Of a stretch of 64,000 nt of DNA, positions 35,704-45,162 are shown one piece after another. How positions within the stretch are numbered: position 1 is the stretch's first letter; each line of letters begins with the position of its first letter. The notes beneath the pieces were generated by a model. It had not been told where the DNA came from, did not search any database, and worked only from the letters and a program-made list of their open reading frames with translations. The DNA comes from Anaerolineaceae bacterium (lineage in GTDB: Bacteria > Chloroflexota > Anaerolineae > Aggregatilineales > Phototrophicaceae), in contig REDR01000123.1 of assembly GCA_007693385.1 (NCBI GenBank), positions 62,001 through 126,000 on the forward strand. The letters run 5' to 3'. The position numbers and the translations under genes are program-made.

Positions 35704-38061
35704 TCATCCATTCTCGCTGAGTGGGGCAGTATTCGGCTTACGCATCGCCGTATTGCGTTGCATGTCCGGCGTGCGTCCGATGGCGTCATTGGCGGCTGTC
35801 CCCTCGAAGGACAGCACGCGCCGCGCTCCTTGCGGCATATTGACCGGAATCATGATGTTGAACGTCGCGCCCGGCAATGCTTCCATGTCGTGGCCGGGAC
35901 TCTCCGCCCAGATGCGCCCGCCGTGTCCCTCAATGACGCCGCGTGTGATGGTCAAGCCCAATCCGGGTCCAGCGCCTAGAAACTTATATGAGCCGGTTGA
36001 GTGCAATGACGGATCATAAGCGCGGAAGAACTTCTTGAAGATCATCTCCAGATTGGCCTTGTCGATGCCGACGCCGCTATCTTGAATGCGTACCAGAATA
36101 TGATCGACGCCGTTCTCGTCCTGCGCCTCTTGCAACGACGCGCTGATGTCAATTTTGCCGCCGTCCGGCGTGAATTTGATGGCATTGACGATGACGTTAC
36201 GGAACGCCTGCACCAGTCGTTGCAGGTCGGCCTGTACGTTGGGCAACCCGCGCAAGCCTCGCGCCGATAGCGTCAGTTTGCGCTGGCGGATGGCGTCGGT
36301 TAGCGGCTCAATCGCCATGCGGATCAGGCTCTCGATAGATGTCTGTGCGAAGCGCAAGTCCATCGCGTCTACGTCGAGCTGGCTGACATCAAGCATCGCG
36401 GAGATTAACTCCTCCATGCGCTCCGTTGCCTTGCGTAAATTAGCGATCAGGTTATTGATCTGATCGGGGTCGAGTATGCCCTGTTCGTTGAGCGCGTCCA
36501 TGATGTCCGTATAGCCGCGAATTTGCGCTAATGGCGTGCGTAGTTCATGGCTGGCAATCGTCACGAAGTCGGACTTCACCGAGTCCATCTGGCTTAACTG
36601 CTCGTTGGTGGATTTTAGTTTGCGGTTGAGGCTCTGCATACTCTTGTTGAGATGCTGAGAATCTTCCAGTAGACGTGCATTGCGTAGCGCGATGCCGGTC
36701 TGTTGGGCGAGTGTGGTCAGCAATTCCATATCGCCCGCGTAGTAGGCGGTATCGTTCATCTTGGGGCCGACTGCCAGAATGCCGATCATCGTATAATCCA
36801 GCGTGATCGGCGCATAGGCGCTCATGCCCAGACTGCGGAAGAAGTCACGCTCGGCGGCGGGGATGTCCTGATAGTGTGGCTCGAATTCAATGTCGAATTG
36901 CAAAAGCGACTCGCGCTGTTTGGCAAGGCGGGCGTATAGCTTGCCGTTGACCGCGATTTGCCCTTGCTTCTTGTTGATCGAACTGTTCGGCGCCATCACG
37001 ATAAAATTAACCGCGCTTTCTGACGTTTGATTCAACAGGATGATGCAACTGCCGCGCACTCCCAACACACGATTCAGCGTGCTGGTGGCGGAGGGGATAA
37101 GCGCGTCTAGTTCGATGACCTCCGCGATTAATTGACTATACTCACGGGTGATGACTGCCGCCTGCACGCTTCGCCGCCCGACAAACCATAGCACCGCGTT
37201 GTCGATCAGTTGGCGTAGCGCGACGTAGATCAACGCGACGGTGACGGCGGTCAAACTGGCGACTACCAGCCGCTCCGCGTCGGTTTGCGGTTGTGCATCC
37301 AGTGCCAGCCATACCCCGATGCCAACCAGTATAGCCGCCAACGTCACCGCGACGCCCACACGGACGCTATAGAAGATGCCCTGTCGCACGTCGAATACAT
37401 GGTGATGGTGTAGCGCGTAAGCGACGCCGAATGAGCTGACCAGCAGTAGCGGTAGGCCGAAAAGTGCGGTGATGGTCGTGCCACTGGCGATCAGTAGGAC
37501 GCTGAAGAAAGTGATGGCGCTATGCGCGATCCAGTACAGCGTGCGGTTAGCGATTTCTGGCAATCGGGCGCGATAGAAGCGCCAGAATGAATACACAAAT
37601 AGTCCCAGATAGGCGATGATGTAACCGGCTACAGCGACGATTGCCGAGCCGTCTATCGCGGTGAAGGCGGTGATGAACCATTCCGGTTCGCCAGCGATGG
37701 CGGCTGAACCTATCGCGGTGGTCAAGACCAACACCGCCAGCCACAGTCCAGCCAACACGCCCCACACGATTAGGCGGCTACGGCGGGCGGTGGGTGCGGT
37801 GATGTCGCGCAGGATCAATAGGCCGTTCAGGGCGATGATGCCAATACACAAGCCGATCAACAGTGTGCCACGATGCGGAGCATCGTCGCCGATTTGCGCG
37901 GGCAGTAGATAAGCGCCGCTGACCAGCACCGCTAGCCCGACAAACGCCATCAGCCATAGCAGATTAGCGCCGCGTAGCCGGTAGCGGATGCCGCCATAGG
38001 CCAATATGAGCGTGTGGCCGACGATGGCGATTATCGTTAGGGTTTGTAAGAGCGCGTCCAT
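35704..38061 (-). CDS. Polytopic membrane sensor histidine kinase with GAF domain
   Basis: 785 residues. The N-terminal 290 residues hold about eight hydrophobic segments, as in the 7TM-type sensor kinases. A GAF-like domain (about 300-450: LIAEVIELDALIPSATSTLN, YAPITLDYTMIGILAVGPK, LLTTLAQQTGIALRNARLL) leads through a coiled coil to HisKA, with the phospho-acceptor His in VTIASHELRTPLAQIRGY. The HATPase domain follows with N-box NVIVNAIKFTPDGGK, G1 DSGVGID and G2 GAGPGLGLT. The C-terminal 40 residues are a low-complexity tail. It likely senses a membrane or small-molecule signal. The OmpR-type regulator at 41333 is the nearest candidate partner. Confidence 0.9.
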   Translation of the reverse strand: MDALLQTLTIIAIVGHTLILAYGGIRYRLRGANLLWLMAFVGLAVLVSGAYLLPAQIGDDAPHRGTLLIGLCIGIIALNGLLILRDITAPTARRSRLIVWGVLAGLWLAVLVLTTAIGSAAIAGEPEWFITAFTAIDGSAIVAVAGYIIAYLGLFVYSFWRFYRARLPEIANRTLYWIAHSAITFFSVLLIASGTTITALFGLPLLLVSSFGVAYALHHHHVFDVRQGIFYSVRVGVAVTLAAILVGIGVWLALDAQPQTDAERLVVASLTAVTVALIYVALRQLIDNAVLWFVGRRSVQAAVITREYSQLIAEVIELDALIPSATSTLNRVLGVRGSCIILLNQTSESAVNFIVMAPNSSINKKQGQIAVNGKLYARLAKQRESLLQFDIEFEPHYQDIPAAERDFFRSLGMSAYAPITLDYTMIGILAVGPKMNDTAYYAGDMELLTTLAQQTGIALRNARLLEDSQHLNKSMQSLNRKLKSTNEQLSQMDSVKSDFVTIASHELRTPLAQIRGYTDIMDALNEQGILDPDQINNLIANLRKATERMEELISAMLDVSQLDVDAMDLRFAQTSIESLIRMAIEPLTDAIRQRKLTLSARGLRGLPNVQADLQRLVQAFRNVIVNAIKFTPDGGKIDISASLQEAQDENGVDHILVRIQDSGVGIDKANLEMIFKKFFRAYDPSLHSTGSYKFLGAGPGLGLTITRGVIEGHGGRIWAESPGHDMEALPGATFNIMIPVNMPQGARRVLSFEGTAANDAIGRTPDMQRNTAMRKPNTAPLSENG

Positions 38062-38086
38062 TCTTTCGCCTTCCTGTGCCGGTACA

Positions 38087-39763
38087 TTACTTTAAGATGT
38101 AGTGTGTACCCTTCTTAGAGCCAACCTTGACCAGAATGCCCTTATCGACCATATCCACCAGATCGAGCCGTAGCGTCTCGGCGGATACACCCTGACAAAG
38201 CTGGCGGTACTCGCGGTTGGTAATCGACCCTTTTTCGTTGATGTACTGTAGCGCACGGGCTTGACGATAATTGGTGTTCGTATTCTGTGCCCAGTCGGGC
38301 GGGGTGGGCTTTTCCCGCGCATTATACAGCGTGACCGCGAAACTGTACGGGCGGGCGTCGAAATATGGTGCTTGATGTCCGGCCTGCTTCATCACCTCGA
38401 TCATGCGATCAATGCCCAGCCCTAATTCCTCGATGTATCCCCACTGAAATAAGCCGTTAACCAGTCGCGGGTTACGGCTGAAATGCTCGTCTTTGATGTT
38501 CTCCACCGTGATAAATCCGGGCAGGCCGCCGGGTGATATGACTTCGAGCCGGTCACTGTACATGCGGATTTCTGTGCGGCGTCCTTTTAACCGATAATCA
38601 CGGTGACAGATAGCGTTGACGATGGCCTCGCGCACCGCGAATTGCGGATATTCGTAACGCTCCTCGCGTTCCAGCCCTTTGACTACCGCGCTGACCGCCA
38701 TTTCGCTCCATATCAGATTCCATGCGCCTTCGATCAAACGCGGTAGCGGCCCGGTGAGTTCTTCGCGGCGGGTGTAACCGGCCAGCCCGCTTTCGCCGCG
38801 TGGCGTCTTGCCGATGAATTTGGCGAATACCACACTAGATTGTGGAATCCATTGTTGCGGATAATCGCAAAACAGCAACACGCCGTTGATCGTTGGCTGG
38901 CCTTCGCTGTTGACCGCGCCAATCTCACGCAAGAGTTCATCGAGATCGCCGCTATAGGGGCGCTTGGTGCGCTCCGCCCGTTTTTCCAGATATTCGTCGA
39001 TCATCTTCTGGCTGAAATCGTCAGTGGTGATGCCGGGCACTGTTTCGATTTCATAGTCGCCGGTGGTCTTGGTGCTGGCTAAGCGCAGAATTTCCTGCCC
39101 GCCAAGCGGACGGTTTTTCGCGCCGCTACGAATCAGTACGCGGCCATCGCTCAAGGCGTGTAGTTCCACACTGCGCGGGATGCGAAGCGCATACACGACA
39201 CGGGCGGGTGGGGCGGAAGGTTCATCCGCCGCTTCTTCTTGCGCTTCCTGCTCCGCTTGATCTTCGACACTATCTTCAGGCTTGTGTGCGTCGTCGTCTA
39301 ATAACAGAAGCGGAATCTGACGCGGCGTCCGGTCGGACTTTTCTTTCGCTTGATTCTGGCTCTGTTCGTCGTCGCTGTCAGCCTTTACTGCCGTTTCAGC
39401 CTGACCTGTCGATTGCTTTTCGTCTGTCGCCTTGTCTGCTGGCGTGTCTGTTTTCTGGGGTGCAGGCGACGCCCCCTCATCTGCCATCTCGTCGGGAGAC
39501 TCTAGCGGCATTTCTTCCCAGTTGCCGGTGACGACGGTAGGACTGCACAGGTCTTCAGCTTCACGCAAGGCTTTCTGGAGCGTATCATTATCTAGCTTGA
39601 CGTTGGCGTATTTTCCGCCTGTCGTCAGGCCAATGATAAGCGTCCCGCCTTCGGTATTGGCGAAGGCGACGAGAGTCTCCGAAATCAGCTTCGGGTCGGC
39701 TTTTTCTAAAAATGCAAGGCGAGGGCCTTGTCCTGATTGAATGAGTTCTGGATATATTATCAT
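38087..39763 (-). CDS. AlbA-type ATP-binding regulator with acidic insertion
   Basis: 558 residues from ATG 39763 (MIIYPELIQSGQGPRLAFLEKADPKLISETLVAFANTEGGTLIIGL). The AlbA_2 (Schlafen-like) domain starts normally but is split by an acidic, Gln/Glu-rich insertion of roughly 110 residues (about 80-190, containing DSDDEQSQNQAKEKSDRT and EEQAEQ-like runs). It resumes at VVYALRIPRSVELHALSDGRVLIRSGAKNRPL. The C-terminal half has the HATPase_c_4-type segment YPQFAVREAIVNAICHRDYR, then IRMYSDRLEVISPGGLPGFIT, and a terminal winged helix (ALQYINEKGSITNREYRQLCQGVSAETLRLDLVDM). Such proteins are usually putative transcriptional regulators. No clear RBS precedes this start. Confidence 0.8.
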   Translation of the reverse strand: MIIYPELIQSGQGPRLAFLEKADPKLISETLVAFANTEGGTLIIGLTTGGKYANVKLDNDTLQKALREAEDLCSPTVVTGNWEEMPLESPDEMADEGASPAPQKTDTPADKATDEKQSTGQAETAVKADSDDEQSQNQAKEKSDRTPRQIPLLLLDDDAHKPEDSVEDQAEQEAQEEAADEPSAPPARVVYALRIPRSVELHALSDGRVLIRSGAKNRPLGGQEILRLASTKTTGDYEIETVPGITTDDFSQKMIDEYLEKRAERTKRPYSGDLDELLREIGAVNSEGQPTINGVLLFCDYPQQWIPQSSVVFAKFIGKTPRGESGLAGYTRREELTGPLPRLIEGAWNLIWSEMAVSAVVKGLEREERYEYPQFAVREAIVNAICHRDYRLKGRRTEIRMYSDRLEVISPGGLPGFITVENIKDEHFSRNPRLVNGLFQWGYIEELGLGIDRMIEVMKQAGHQAPYFDARPYSFAVTLYNAREKPTPPDWAQNTNTNYRQARALQYINEKGSITNREYRQLCQGVSAETLRLDLVDMVDKGILVKVGSKKGTHYILK

Positions 39764-39861
39764 GTACGCGAATGAGTGTTTTTTGTCAACGAGATTTGAT
39801 TTTAACACAGTTTGCCGGAATCCGTGTACACTCCGGCACGATTGCATCCACCCAACTTTCA

Positions 39862-39891
39862 TTGACAGTGCTTATCGCTCACTGCTATGAT
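39862..39891 (+). promoter_or_regulatory. Promoter of the glycosidase gene
   Basis: A consensus TTGACA (39862-39867), an 18-bp spacer and TATGAT (39886-39891) lie 54 bp before the GTG start at 39945. Confidence 0.65.
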
Positions 39892-39944
39892 TCGGCGTCG
39901 CAATTGAACCGCCTTTTATATCACCTTTGAATTGAAGGAAAAAC

Positions 39945-41243
39945 GTGAACAATCGACAAAATTCAATCTCATTTATCCGGCGTTACCGTCTGATTTTTGT
40001 GCCATTGCTGATCTTCTTATTTGGCGGGGGCGCTCTGCTACTGCTGAATCGATCCACTCCTGAGCCTGTCCGGTTGCCTTACTGGGAACTGCCGCCGCCG
40101 GAATTGCCGGTTGTTGATCCGTCCGATCTCGCGCCGGACGCGGTAGACATCGACAGTGACCGCGTTTTCCCGTCACTAACTTACGGCATCCAGACGTTTT
40201 TCTGGTGGGATGAGATGCACCGTAGTCTCGGTTTGCAACACGTTAACCTGCTGGAATTCAGCCATATCCGGCATGTGTTCGCGTGGCGCGATATTGAGCC
40301 GGTCTATCATGAAGCGGACGCGCCACAGCGCTATATATGGGCGAATGCTGATGCTGTGGTCAATGAGGCTGAATCCTACGGCGTAGAGATCGTCGCTCGG
40401 TTGGATGCGCCTCCGGATTGGGCTGTTGTCGCGCCGGAAGATTACGATGCGGACGTGCCGCCGTTCGATATGGCGCGGTTGATCGATTATTGCGGCGCAG
40501 TGGCCGAGCGCTATCGTGGTCGCATCGTCGGTTATCAGATATGGAACGAGCCGAATCTGGATCGTGAATGGGGCAACTTCCCGCCGAGTCCGGACGCCTA
40601 CGCCGAATTATTGGCGGGCTGTAGCGCGGCGGTGCGCACCGCCGACCCTGACGCGATTATCATATCGGCGGGATTAGCGCCAACCGGCACGCGCAGTCCG
40701 CAGGCAATGCCGCATGATGAATTCCTGTGGGCGATGTATGCGGCGGGGGCGGGCGATCATTTCGACGTGATGGGTGTTCATGCGCCGGGCTATCGCTCCC
40801 CGCCGGAAGCGGATCCGGCTGATCTTGCGGACGGCGATTTGCCGTGGATGTCGTTCCGTTACGTGGAGTATATGCGGGCGATGATGGTCGCTAACGGGGA
40901 TGCCCACAAGCAAATCGCCATCATGGAGACTGGATGGACGATTGACCCGCGCCCTGATTCAGAATATCACTGGTTTTCGGTCACGCCGGAACAGCAGGGC
41001 GATTATCTTATGCGGGCGTATCGCTATGCCGCCGAAAATTGGCGACCATGGGTGGGTTTGATGGTCACGATCTACTACCCTAATCCGGCATGGACGGAAG
41101 ACGACGAAGAATTCTGGTGGGCGATAGGCACTAACGCGCCGTGGCCGTTCGGCTTTGCGGATCGTCCGGCGTGGTGGACACTGCTACGCATGGAGAAGAT
41201 TTCCACACATCCCGACTATGCACATCCGGCACGGCCAGAATGA
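39945..41243 (+). CDS. Membrane-anchored glycoside hydrolase, clan GH-A (cellulase/GH39-like)
   Basis: 432 residues from GTG 39945 with GAAGGA upstream. A single N-terminal membrane segment (LIFVPLLIFLFGGGALLLLN) is followed by a Pro-rich spacer and a TIM-barrel. The acid/base Glu lies in VGYQIWNEPNLDREWG and the likely nucleophile Glu in IAIMETGWTIDP, the positions expected in clan GH-A. GIQTFFWWDEM and the DVMGVHAPGY strand support the fold. It should cleave beta-glycosides at the cell surface; the sugar cannot be read from sequence. Confidence 0.8.
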   Translation: MNNRQNSISFIRRYRLIFVPLLIFLFGGGALLLLNRSTPEPVRLPYWELPPPELPVVDPSDLAPDAVDIDSDRVFPSLTYGIQTFFWWDEMHRSLGLQHVNLLEFSHIRHVFAWRDIEPVYHEADAPQRYIWANADAVVNEAESYGVEIVARLDAPPDWAVVAPEDYDADVPPFDMARLIDYCGAVAERYRGRIVGYQIWNEPNLDREWGNFPPSPDAYAELLAGCSAAVRTADPDAIIISAGLAPTGTRSPQAMPHDEFLWAMYAAGAGDHFDVMGVHAPGYRSPPEADPADLADGDLPWMSFRYVEYMRAMMVANGDAHKQIAIMETGWTIDPRPDSEYHWFSVTPEQQGDYLMRAYRYAAENWRPWVGLMVTIYYPNPAWTEDDEEFWWAIGTNAPWPFGFADRPAWWTLLRMEKISTHPDYAHPARPE

Positions 41244-41332
41244 GCTGTGTTAAATGTCAGCGCTCCGGTTGCTAAAAAGACTTTATTCGGGTATTCTTGA
41301 GGAAGCATTAGGAAAAAGTAAACGGGTGGCGC

Positions 41333-42196
41333 ATGATGAGTAATGGCATTTCTCCCGTAGCGGACAGCGCGAGTATATTGGTCGTTGATGACGAAGGACC
41401 TAATCGCTATTCGGTGAGCAAGACTCTGCAACGCATTGGCTATGTGGTCAGCGAGGCGGCGAATGGCGAGGAAGCGCTGGAAATCATGAACAGACAGTCC
41501 TTTGACGTGGTGTTGACTGACATCCGTATGCCGGGACTGGATGGCGTGGAACTGTTGCGGCGCATTAAGGAAGAATCGTCAGACGTTATCGTGATCTTAA
41601 TGACCGCTTACGCCAGTCTGGGCACGGCGGTTGAGGCGCTTCGATTGGGAGCGCACGATTACTTAATTAAGCCGAGTTCCAGTCAGGACATCCGGCAGAG
41701 CGTAGCGCGGGGCGTAGAGCGTGCCCGCAATCTGAAACGGCGGCGAGCTTTACTCGATGCAATCCGCAGTGATGTGTTTGAGTTGGTGCGAAGTGATACC
41801 GATATAGGCTCTGTTACATCTGCCGAACCGGTGCAGGATGCGCCCGATCCCGATGAATTGCCGACGGAGCAACCGCCGACCAGTATGCAATTAGGCCCGC
41901 TAACCGTATATCCCGGGCGCTATCAAATCACAGTGGGGGATAAAGATGTCGGGCTGACCCCGACTGAATTTGACCTGTTGCTGTATCTGGCCGCACATCG
42001 CGGGCGGGTGGTATCGTGTAATGAGCTGGTGCGCGAGGTGCGCGGTTATCGCGTGGAAGAATCCGAAGCGCGGGAGGTGATACGCCCGCACGTCAGTAAC
42101 TTGCGCCGTAAGTTGCGCTCCGCCAACCAGAACGCCGACTTGATCGTGAATGTGCGCGGCATTGGCTATCGCCTGAATGAACGCGCTGACGGTTAG
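41333..42196 (+). CDS. OmpR-type response regulator with receiver and winged-helix domains
   Basis: 287 residues. The receiver (about 13-130) has VVDDEGPNRYSVSK, phospho-Asp in VVLTDIRMPGLDG, Thr/Ser in VILMTAYASLG and Lys in HDYLIKPSSS. A Pro/Glu-rich linker (QDAPDPDELPTEQPP) joins a C-terminal OmpR/PhoB winged helix: GLTPTEFDLLLYLAAHRGRVVSCNELVREVRGYRV, RPHVSNLRRKLR and LIVNVRGIGYRLN. It would bind promoter DNA on phosphorylation. No kinase is adjacent; the membrane kinase at 35704 is a candidate. An intrinsic terminator follows at 42229. Confidence 0.92.
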   Translation: MMSNGISPVADSASILVVDDEGPNRYSVSKTLQRIGYVVSEAANGEEALEIMNRQSFDVVLTDIRMPGLDGVELLRRIKEESSDVIVILMTAYASLGTAVEALRLGAHDYLIKPSSSQDIRQSVARGVERARNLKRRRALLDAIRSDVFELVRSDTDIGSVTSAEPVQDAPDPDELPTEQPPTSMQLGPLTVYPGRYQITVGDKDVGLTPTEFDLLLYLAAHRGRVVSCNELVREVRGYRVEESEAREVIRPHVSNLRRKLRSANQNADLIVNVRGIGYRLNERADG

Positions 42197-42228
42197 GTTT
42201 GCCTGTGCAAAACGCCTTTCTAATATAC

Positions 42229-42260
42229 AATCGGGGCATCCTGTCCCGATTTTTGTTTTT
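42229..42260 (+). terminator. Intrinsic terminator after the OmpR-type regulator
   Basis: AATCGGG (42229-42235) pairs with CCCGATT (42245-42251) around a 9-nt loop, followed by TTTGTTTTT. It ends just before the next gene's start region. Confidence 0.75.
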
Positions 42261-42275
42261 GTGGTGATGATGTTT

Positions 42276-44486
42276 ATGATTGAATACCGTCGCTATCAAC
42301 TAAAATTTACTGTGTTGATCGCTGTGTGGCTGGGTTTCTTGCTCATGTCGTCGGTGGGCGTACCGTCGCTGATGGCGGCCTGTGATGAGACGGAAGGGCA
42401 GGTCATCCGCCATGAATATGACGTGGACAACATCCAGACGCGCATGTATTACAGCGTGTATCTGCCGCCATGTTATTCTGCGGCGGAGGCGACGCGCTAT
42501 CCGGTGATGTATCTGATGCACGGCTCCAACGAAGATGACGGCCATTGGTTGCGACTGGGGTTAGCCGAGCATCTCGATGCCGCCATCACAGAGGGGACTA
42601 TCCCGCCGGTGATCGCGGTTTTGCCCTTCGGTAACTGGATCGCCAACGAGAACCGTTTCGGCGGCGCATCGTGGGATGACATTTTTATAAACCAACTGAT
42701 GCCACTTGTGGAGGGCCAGTACCGCATCGACGGTACGCGGTCACGGCGGGCGATTGGTGGCGTATCGCGTGGCGGATTCTGGGCGTTTCACATCGCGTTT
42801 CGCTATCCGGTGATGTTTGGCGTGGTGGGCGGGCACAGCGCATTTTTTGACCGCTATCATGCGCCGCCGGAATATAATCCGCTCGATCTGGCTTTGAACG
42901 CGGCAGGCGTGGAGAGCTTGCGTATTATGCTGGATCGTGGGCGTGATGATTTCGCTTATCCCGGGCTGGACATCATGGACGAACGCTTGCGTGAGCGTGG
43001 TGTCGATTATACTTATGTCGTGCATCCTGAAGGGCAACATCACAACGGCTATTGGCGCTCACATCTGGCCGATTATGTCGCTTTCTACACGGCTACATGG
43101 CCGCTACCGGAGCGGGCGGAAGCACCGCAAACGCCAGTCCCATCACCGACGCCAGAACCGGAAAACGCCGGGATGGATTCCGGCGTGGCGCTGTTCCTGC
43201 CGGTGATCGCGTTTCCAGCTATCAAGACGACGCTACCCGATGATACCTTGCAGGCGCTCCGGCGTGGGGAAGCCGTGCCGCGTTTGATTCTGGGGGAGGG
43301 CGTGGCGGACAGGTTGGCCGAGTATGGCGTCGTGCCGAATCCGGAAATTCGCGTTGTGCCGGATGATGCGTTATTCAATCTGCTGTCGCGTGATCGTCAG
43401 TTTTTTACGCTGTTGCCGTTTGACGCGATCACGCCGCGCTATCGTGTGCTGAACATTGACGAATCACATCCGCTTGACGACATCGAAAGTTATCCGTTGG
43501 CGTTCGCCAGCGATGCACCTAATTTCTATCCGGAGCGCCTGACCCGCTTATTGATGAGTGGCGTCACGGCGCTGGCGCGGCAAGTCATCCCGTCGTTGGA
43601 TGCTAACGGGGTTGAATGGGCGGCAGAGGGTATTCTACCTTATGTCTCACGGGCGGATTTCTTTCATACTAGCAATGAAGTATCTATCGTGCCCGATTGT
43701 CCGCGTCCGAATCTGGTTGGGCTGGGCGGAAATTCCAGCTTTTGTAGTAAAGCGGAGCATTTCGAGCTATTTAATCTACTCGGGTTGGACATCGTGGAGC
43801 TATCCGGCAACCATAACAACGATTACGGCTATCAGGCTTATCTGGATACGCTGGCATGGTACGCAGAACACGGTATCATGACGGTGGGCGGCGGTGCGGA
43901 TTTAGCCGATGCGCGTGAACCGCTGATCGTATCGCATAACGACAATAGCATCGCCATGCTATCATGCAATTGGGTTGGACCTTACTATGCGCTAGTCAAC
44001 GAAGACCCGTCTATGCTCGGCGGCGTTCGTCCCGGTGCCGCGTTCTGTGACCGCGATTGGCTGGCGGAAGTGGTGCCCGCTTTGCAATCAGCGCATGATG
44101 TGGTCGTGGTGACGGTGCAACATTTCGAGCTAGATCAATACACGCCGGGCGCCCAGCAACGCGCTGATTTCTACTATCTGGCTGATCTCGGTGCGGATGT
44201 TATTCTGGGCACGTCGTCACATTTCCCGCAGACATTCGAGTTTTACCGGACAGATGACGGGCGCGACGCTTTCATTCATCATGGCATGGGCAATTTATTC
44301 TTCGATCAGCAGTTCTTCGCAGGGCGAAGATTTTTTATGGATCAGCTTTTTGTGTACGATGGACGCCTGCTGTTCGTTGATCTATTCACCGGCATCATTG
44401 ACTATCAAGCTCGCCCGCGCCCGATGACGGATGATGAGCGCGAAAACTTCATGTTTATAATTATGGTGCAACATGGCGGATTTTAA
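42276..44486 (+). CDS. Exported esterase-CapA fusion protein
   Basis: 736 residues from ATG 42276; ATGs at 42267 and 42270 are alternatives, and the ORF-track start at 42177 lies in the previous gene and terminator. A signal peptide/anchor leads to an esterase D-like alpha/beta hydrolase with HGSNEDDGHWLRLG (oxyanion region) and the nucleophile elbow GGVSRGGF (Ser about 164). The His is probably in HPEGQHHNGYW. A Pro/Thr linker (QTPVPSPTPEPENAG) joins a middle domain and a C-terminal CapA/PGA-synthesis-type phosphoesterase fold (VELSGNHNNDYG, VTVQHFELDQY, GTSSHFPQTFEFY, GNLFFDQQF). CapA-like proteins act in polyglutamate capsule or envelope metabolism. It overlaps the next gene by 14 bp. Confidence 0.8.
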   Translation: MIEYRRYQLKFTVLIAVWLGFLLMSSVGVPSLMAACDETEGQVIRHEYDVDNIQTRMYYSVYLPPCYSAAEATRYPVMYLMHGSNEDDGHWLRLGLAEHLDAAITEGTIPPVIAVLPFGNWIANENRFGGASWDDIFINQLMPLVEGQYRIDGTRSRRAIGGVSRGGFWAFHIAFRYPVMFGVVGGHSAFFDRYHAPPEYNPLDLALNAAGVESLRIMLDRGRDDFAYPGLDIMDERLRERGVDYTYVVHPEGQHHNGYWRSHLADYVAFYTATWPLPERAEAPQTPVPSPTPEPENAGMDSGVALFLPVIAFPAIKTTLPDDTLQALRRGEAVPRLILGEGVADRLAEYGVVPNPEIRVVPDDALFNLLSRDRQFFTLLPFDAITPRYRVLNIDESHPLDDIESYPLAFASDAPNFYPERLTRLLMSGVTALARQVIPSLDANGVEWAAEGILPYVSRADFFHTSNEVSIVPDCPRPNLVGLGGNSSFCSKAEHFELFNLLGLDIVELSGNHNNDYGYQAYLDTLAWYAEHGIMTVGGGADLADAREPLIVSHNDNSIAMLSCNWVGPYYALVNEDPSMLGGVRPGAAFCDRDWLAEVVPALQSAHDVVVVTVQHFELDQYTPGAQQRADFYYLADLGADVILGTSSHFPQTFEFYRTDDGRDAFIHHGMGNLFFDQQFFAGRRFFMDQLFVYDGRLLFVDLFTGIIDYQARPRPMTDDERENFMFIIMVQHGGF

Positions 44487-45162
44487 GGTAAATTTTAAGC
44501 GCCTGTTGCGGCGTCATTGGCCGGAAGTGGTCATCGGCGGCATGTTGGCCGGTCTGCTGGTGGTCATCGCCGCGCCGCCGCACTATAGTTCATTCTGGCT
44601 GTTGCACCAGATCAAACGCCTGCTGATGTTGACGCTGGGCGGGGCGTATTTGTTGGGCATCTGGCTGGCGTCGCTGACGCCGGTCTTGAGTTTGTTGTGG
44701 GGTGGTCTGTTGGCCGCCGGTTTGATCGGTTTGCGCTTGATCTGGGCACAAAGACGCTGGCCGGCGCTGGTGATCGCGTTTATAGTTATTGGCGCGAATT
44801 GGCTTTTTATCGCCGCGCCGACGTTTGTCATGGCGCCGTATAGCTCCGGACGAATTCTGGATTGCGAGTATCTATTCAACGCGCAGACTATGATTCAGAT
44901 CATCCGCTATCCGGTGGATGATCGGTTAGAATATGGCGAACAGCAATTTTTTCTGATAGCGCGTGGTGATGGCTCGCAACAGCGACAAATCTTTCAGGCA
45001 TTCGCCGCCGCGCCACTGCTGACCGGCTGTGATAACATCCGGCGTGATGGTGAAACAGGTCTTGTCATCCAGATCGAGCGCAAGATAGCGCCGGAGACGA
45101 ACGAACTGCTATATCTGGTTTCTGACGATGCGGGCATGAATTGGGCTTTGCGTTATGATTGA
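44473..45162 (+). CDS. Membrane protein of unknown function
   Basis: 229 residues. About four hydrophobic segments fill residues 15-125 (including VVIGGMLAGLLVVIAAP, GGAYLLGIWLASLTPVLSLLWGG and VIAFIVIGANWLFIAAPTFVM). A soluble exported or cytoplasmic domain of about 100 residues follows (DDRLEYGEQQFFLIARGD to APETNELLYLVSDD). It starts inside the CapA-fusion gene (14 bp overlap) and overlaps the next by 8 bp, so the three are translated together. I recognise no family. Confidence 0.65.
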   Translation: MADFKVNFKRLLRRHWPEVVIGGMLAGLLVVIAAPPHYSSFWLLHQIKRLLMLTLGGAYLLGIWLASLTPVLSLLWGGLLAAGLIGLRLIWAQRRWPALVIAFIVIGANWLFIAAPTFVMAPYSSGRILDCEYLFNAQTMIQIIRYPVDDRLEYGEQQFFLIARGDGSQQRQIFQAFAAAPLLTGCDNIRRDGETGLVIQIERKIAPETNELLYLVSDDAGMNWALRYD

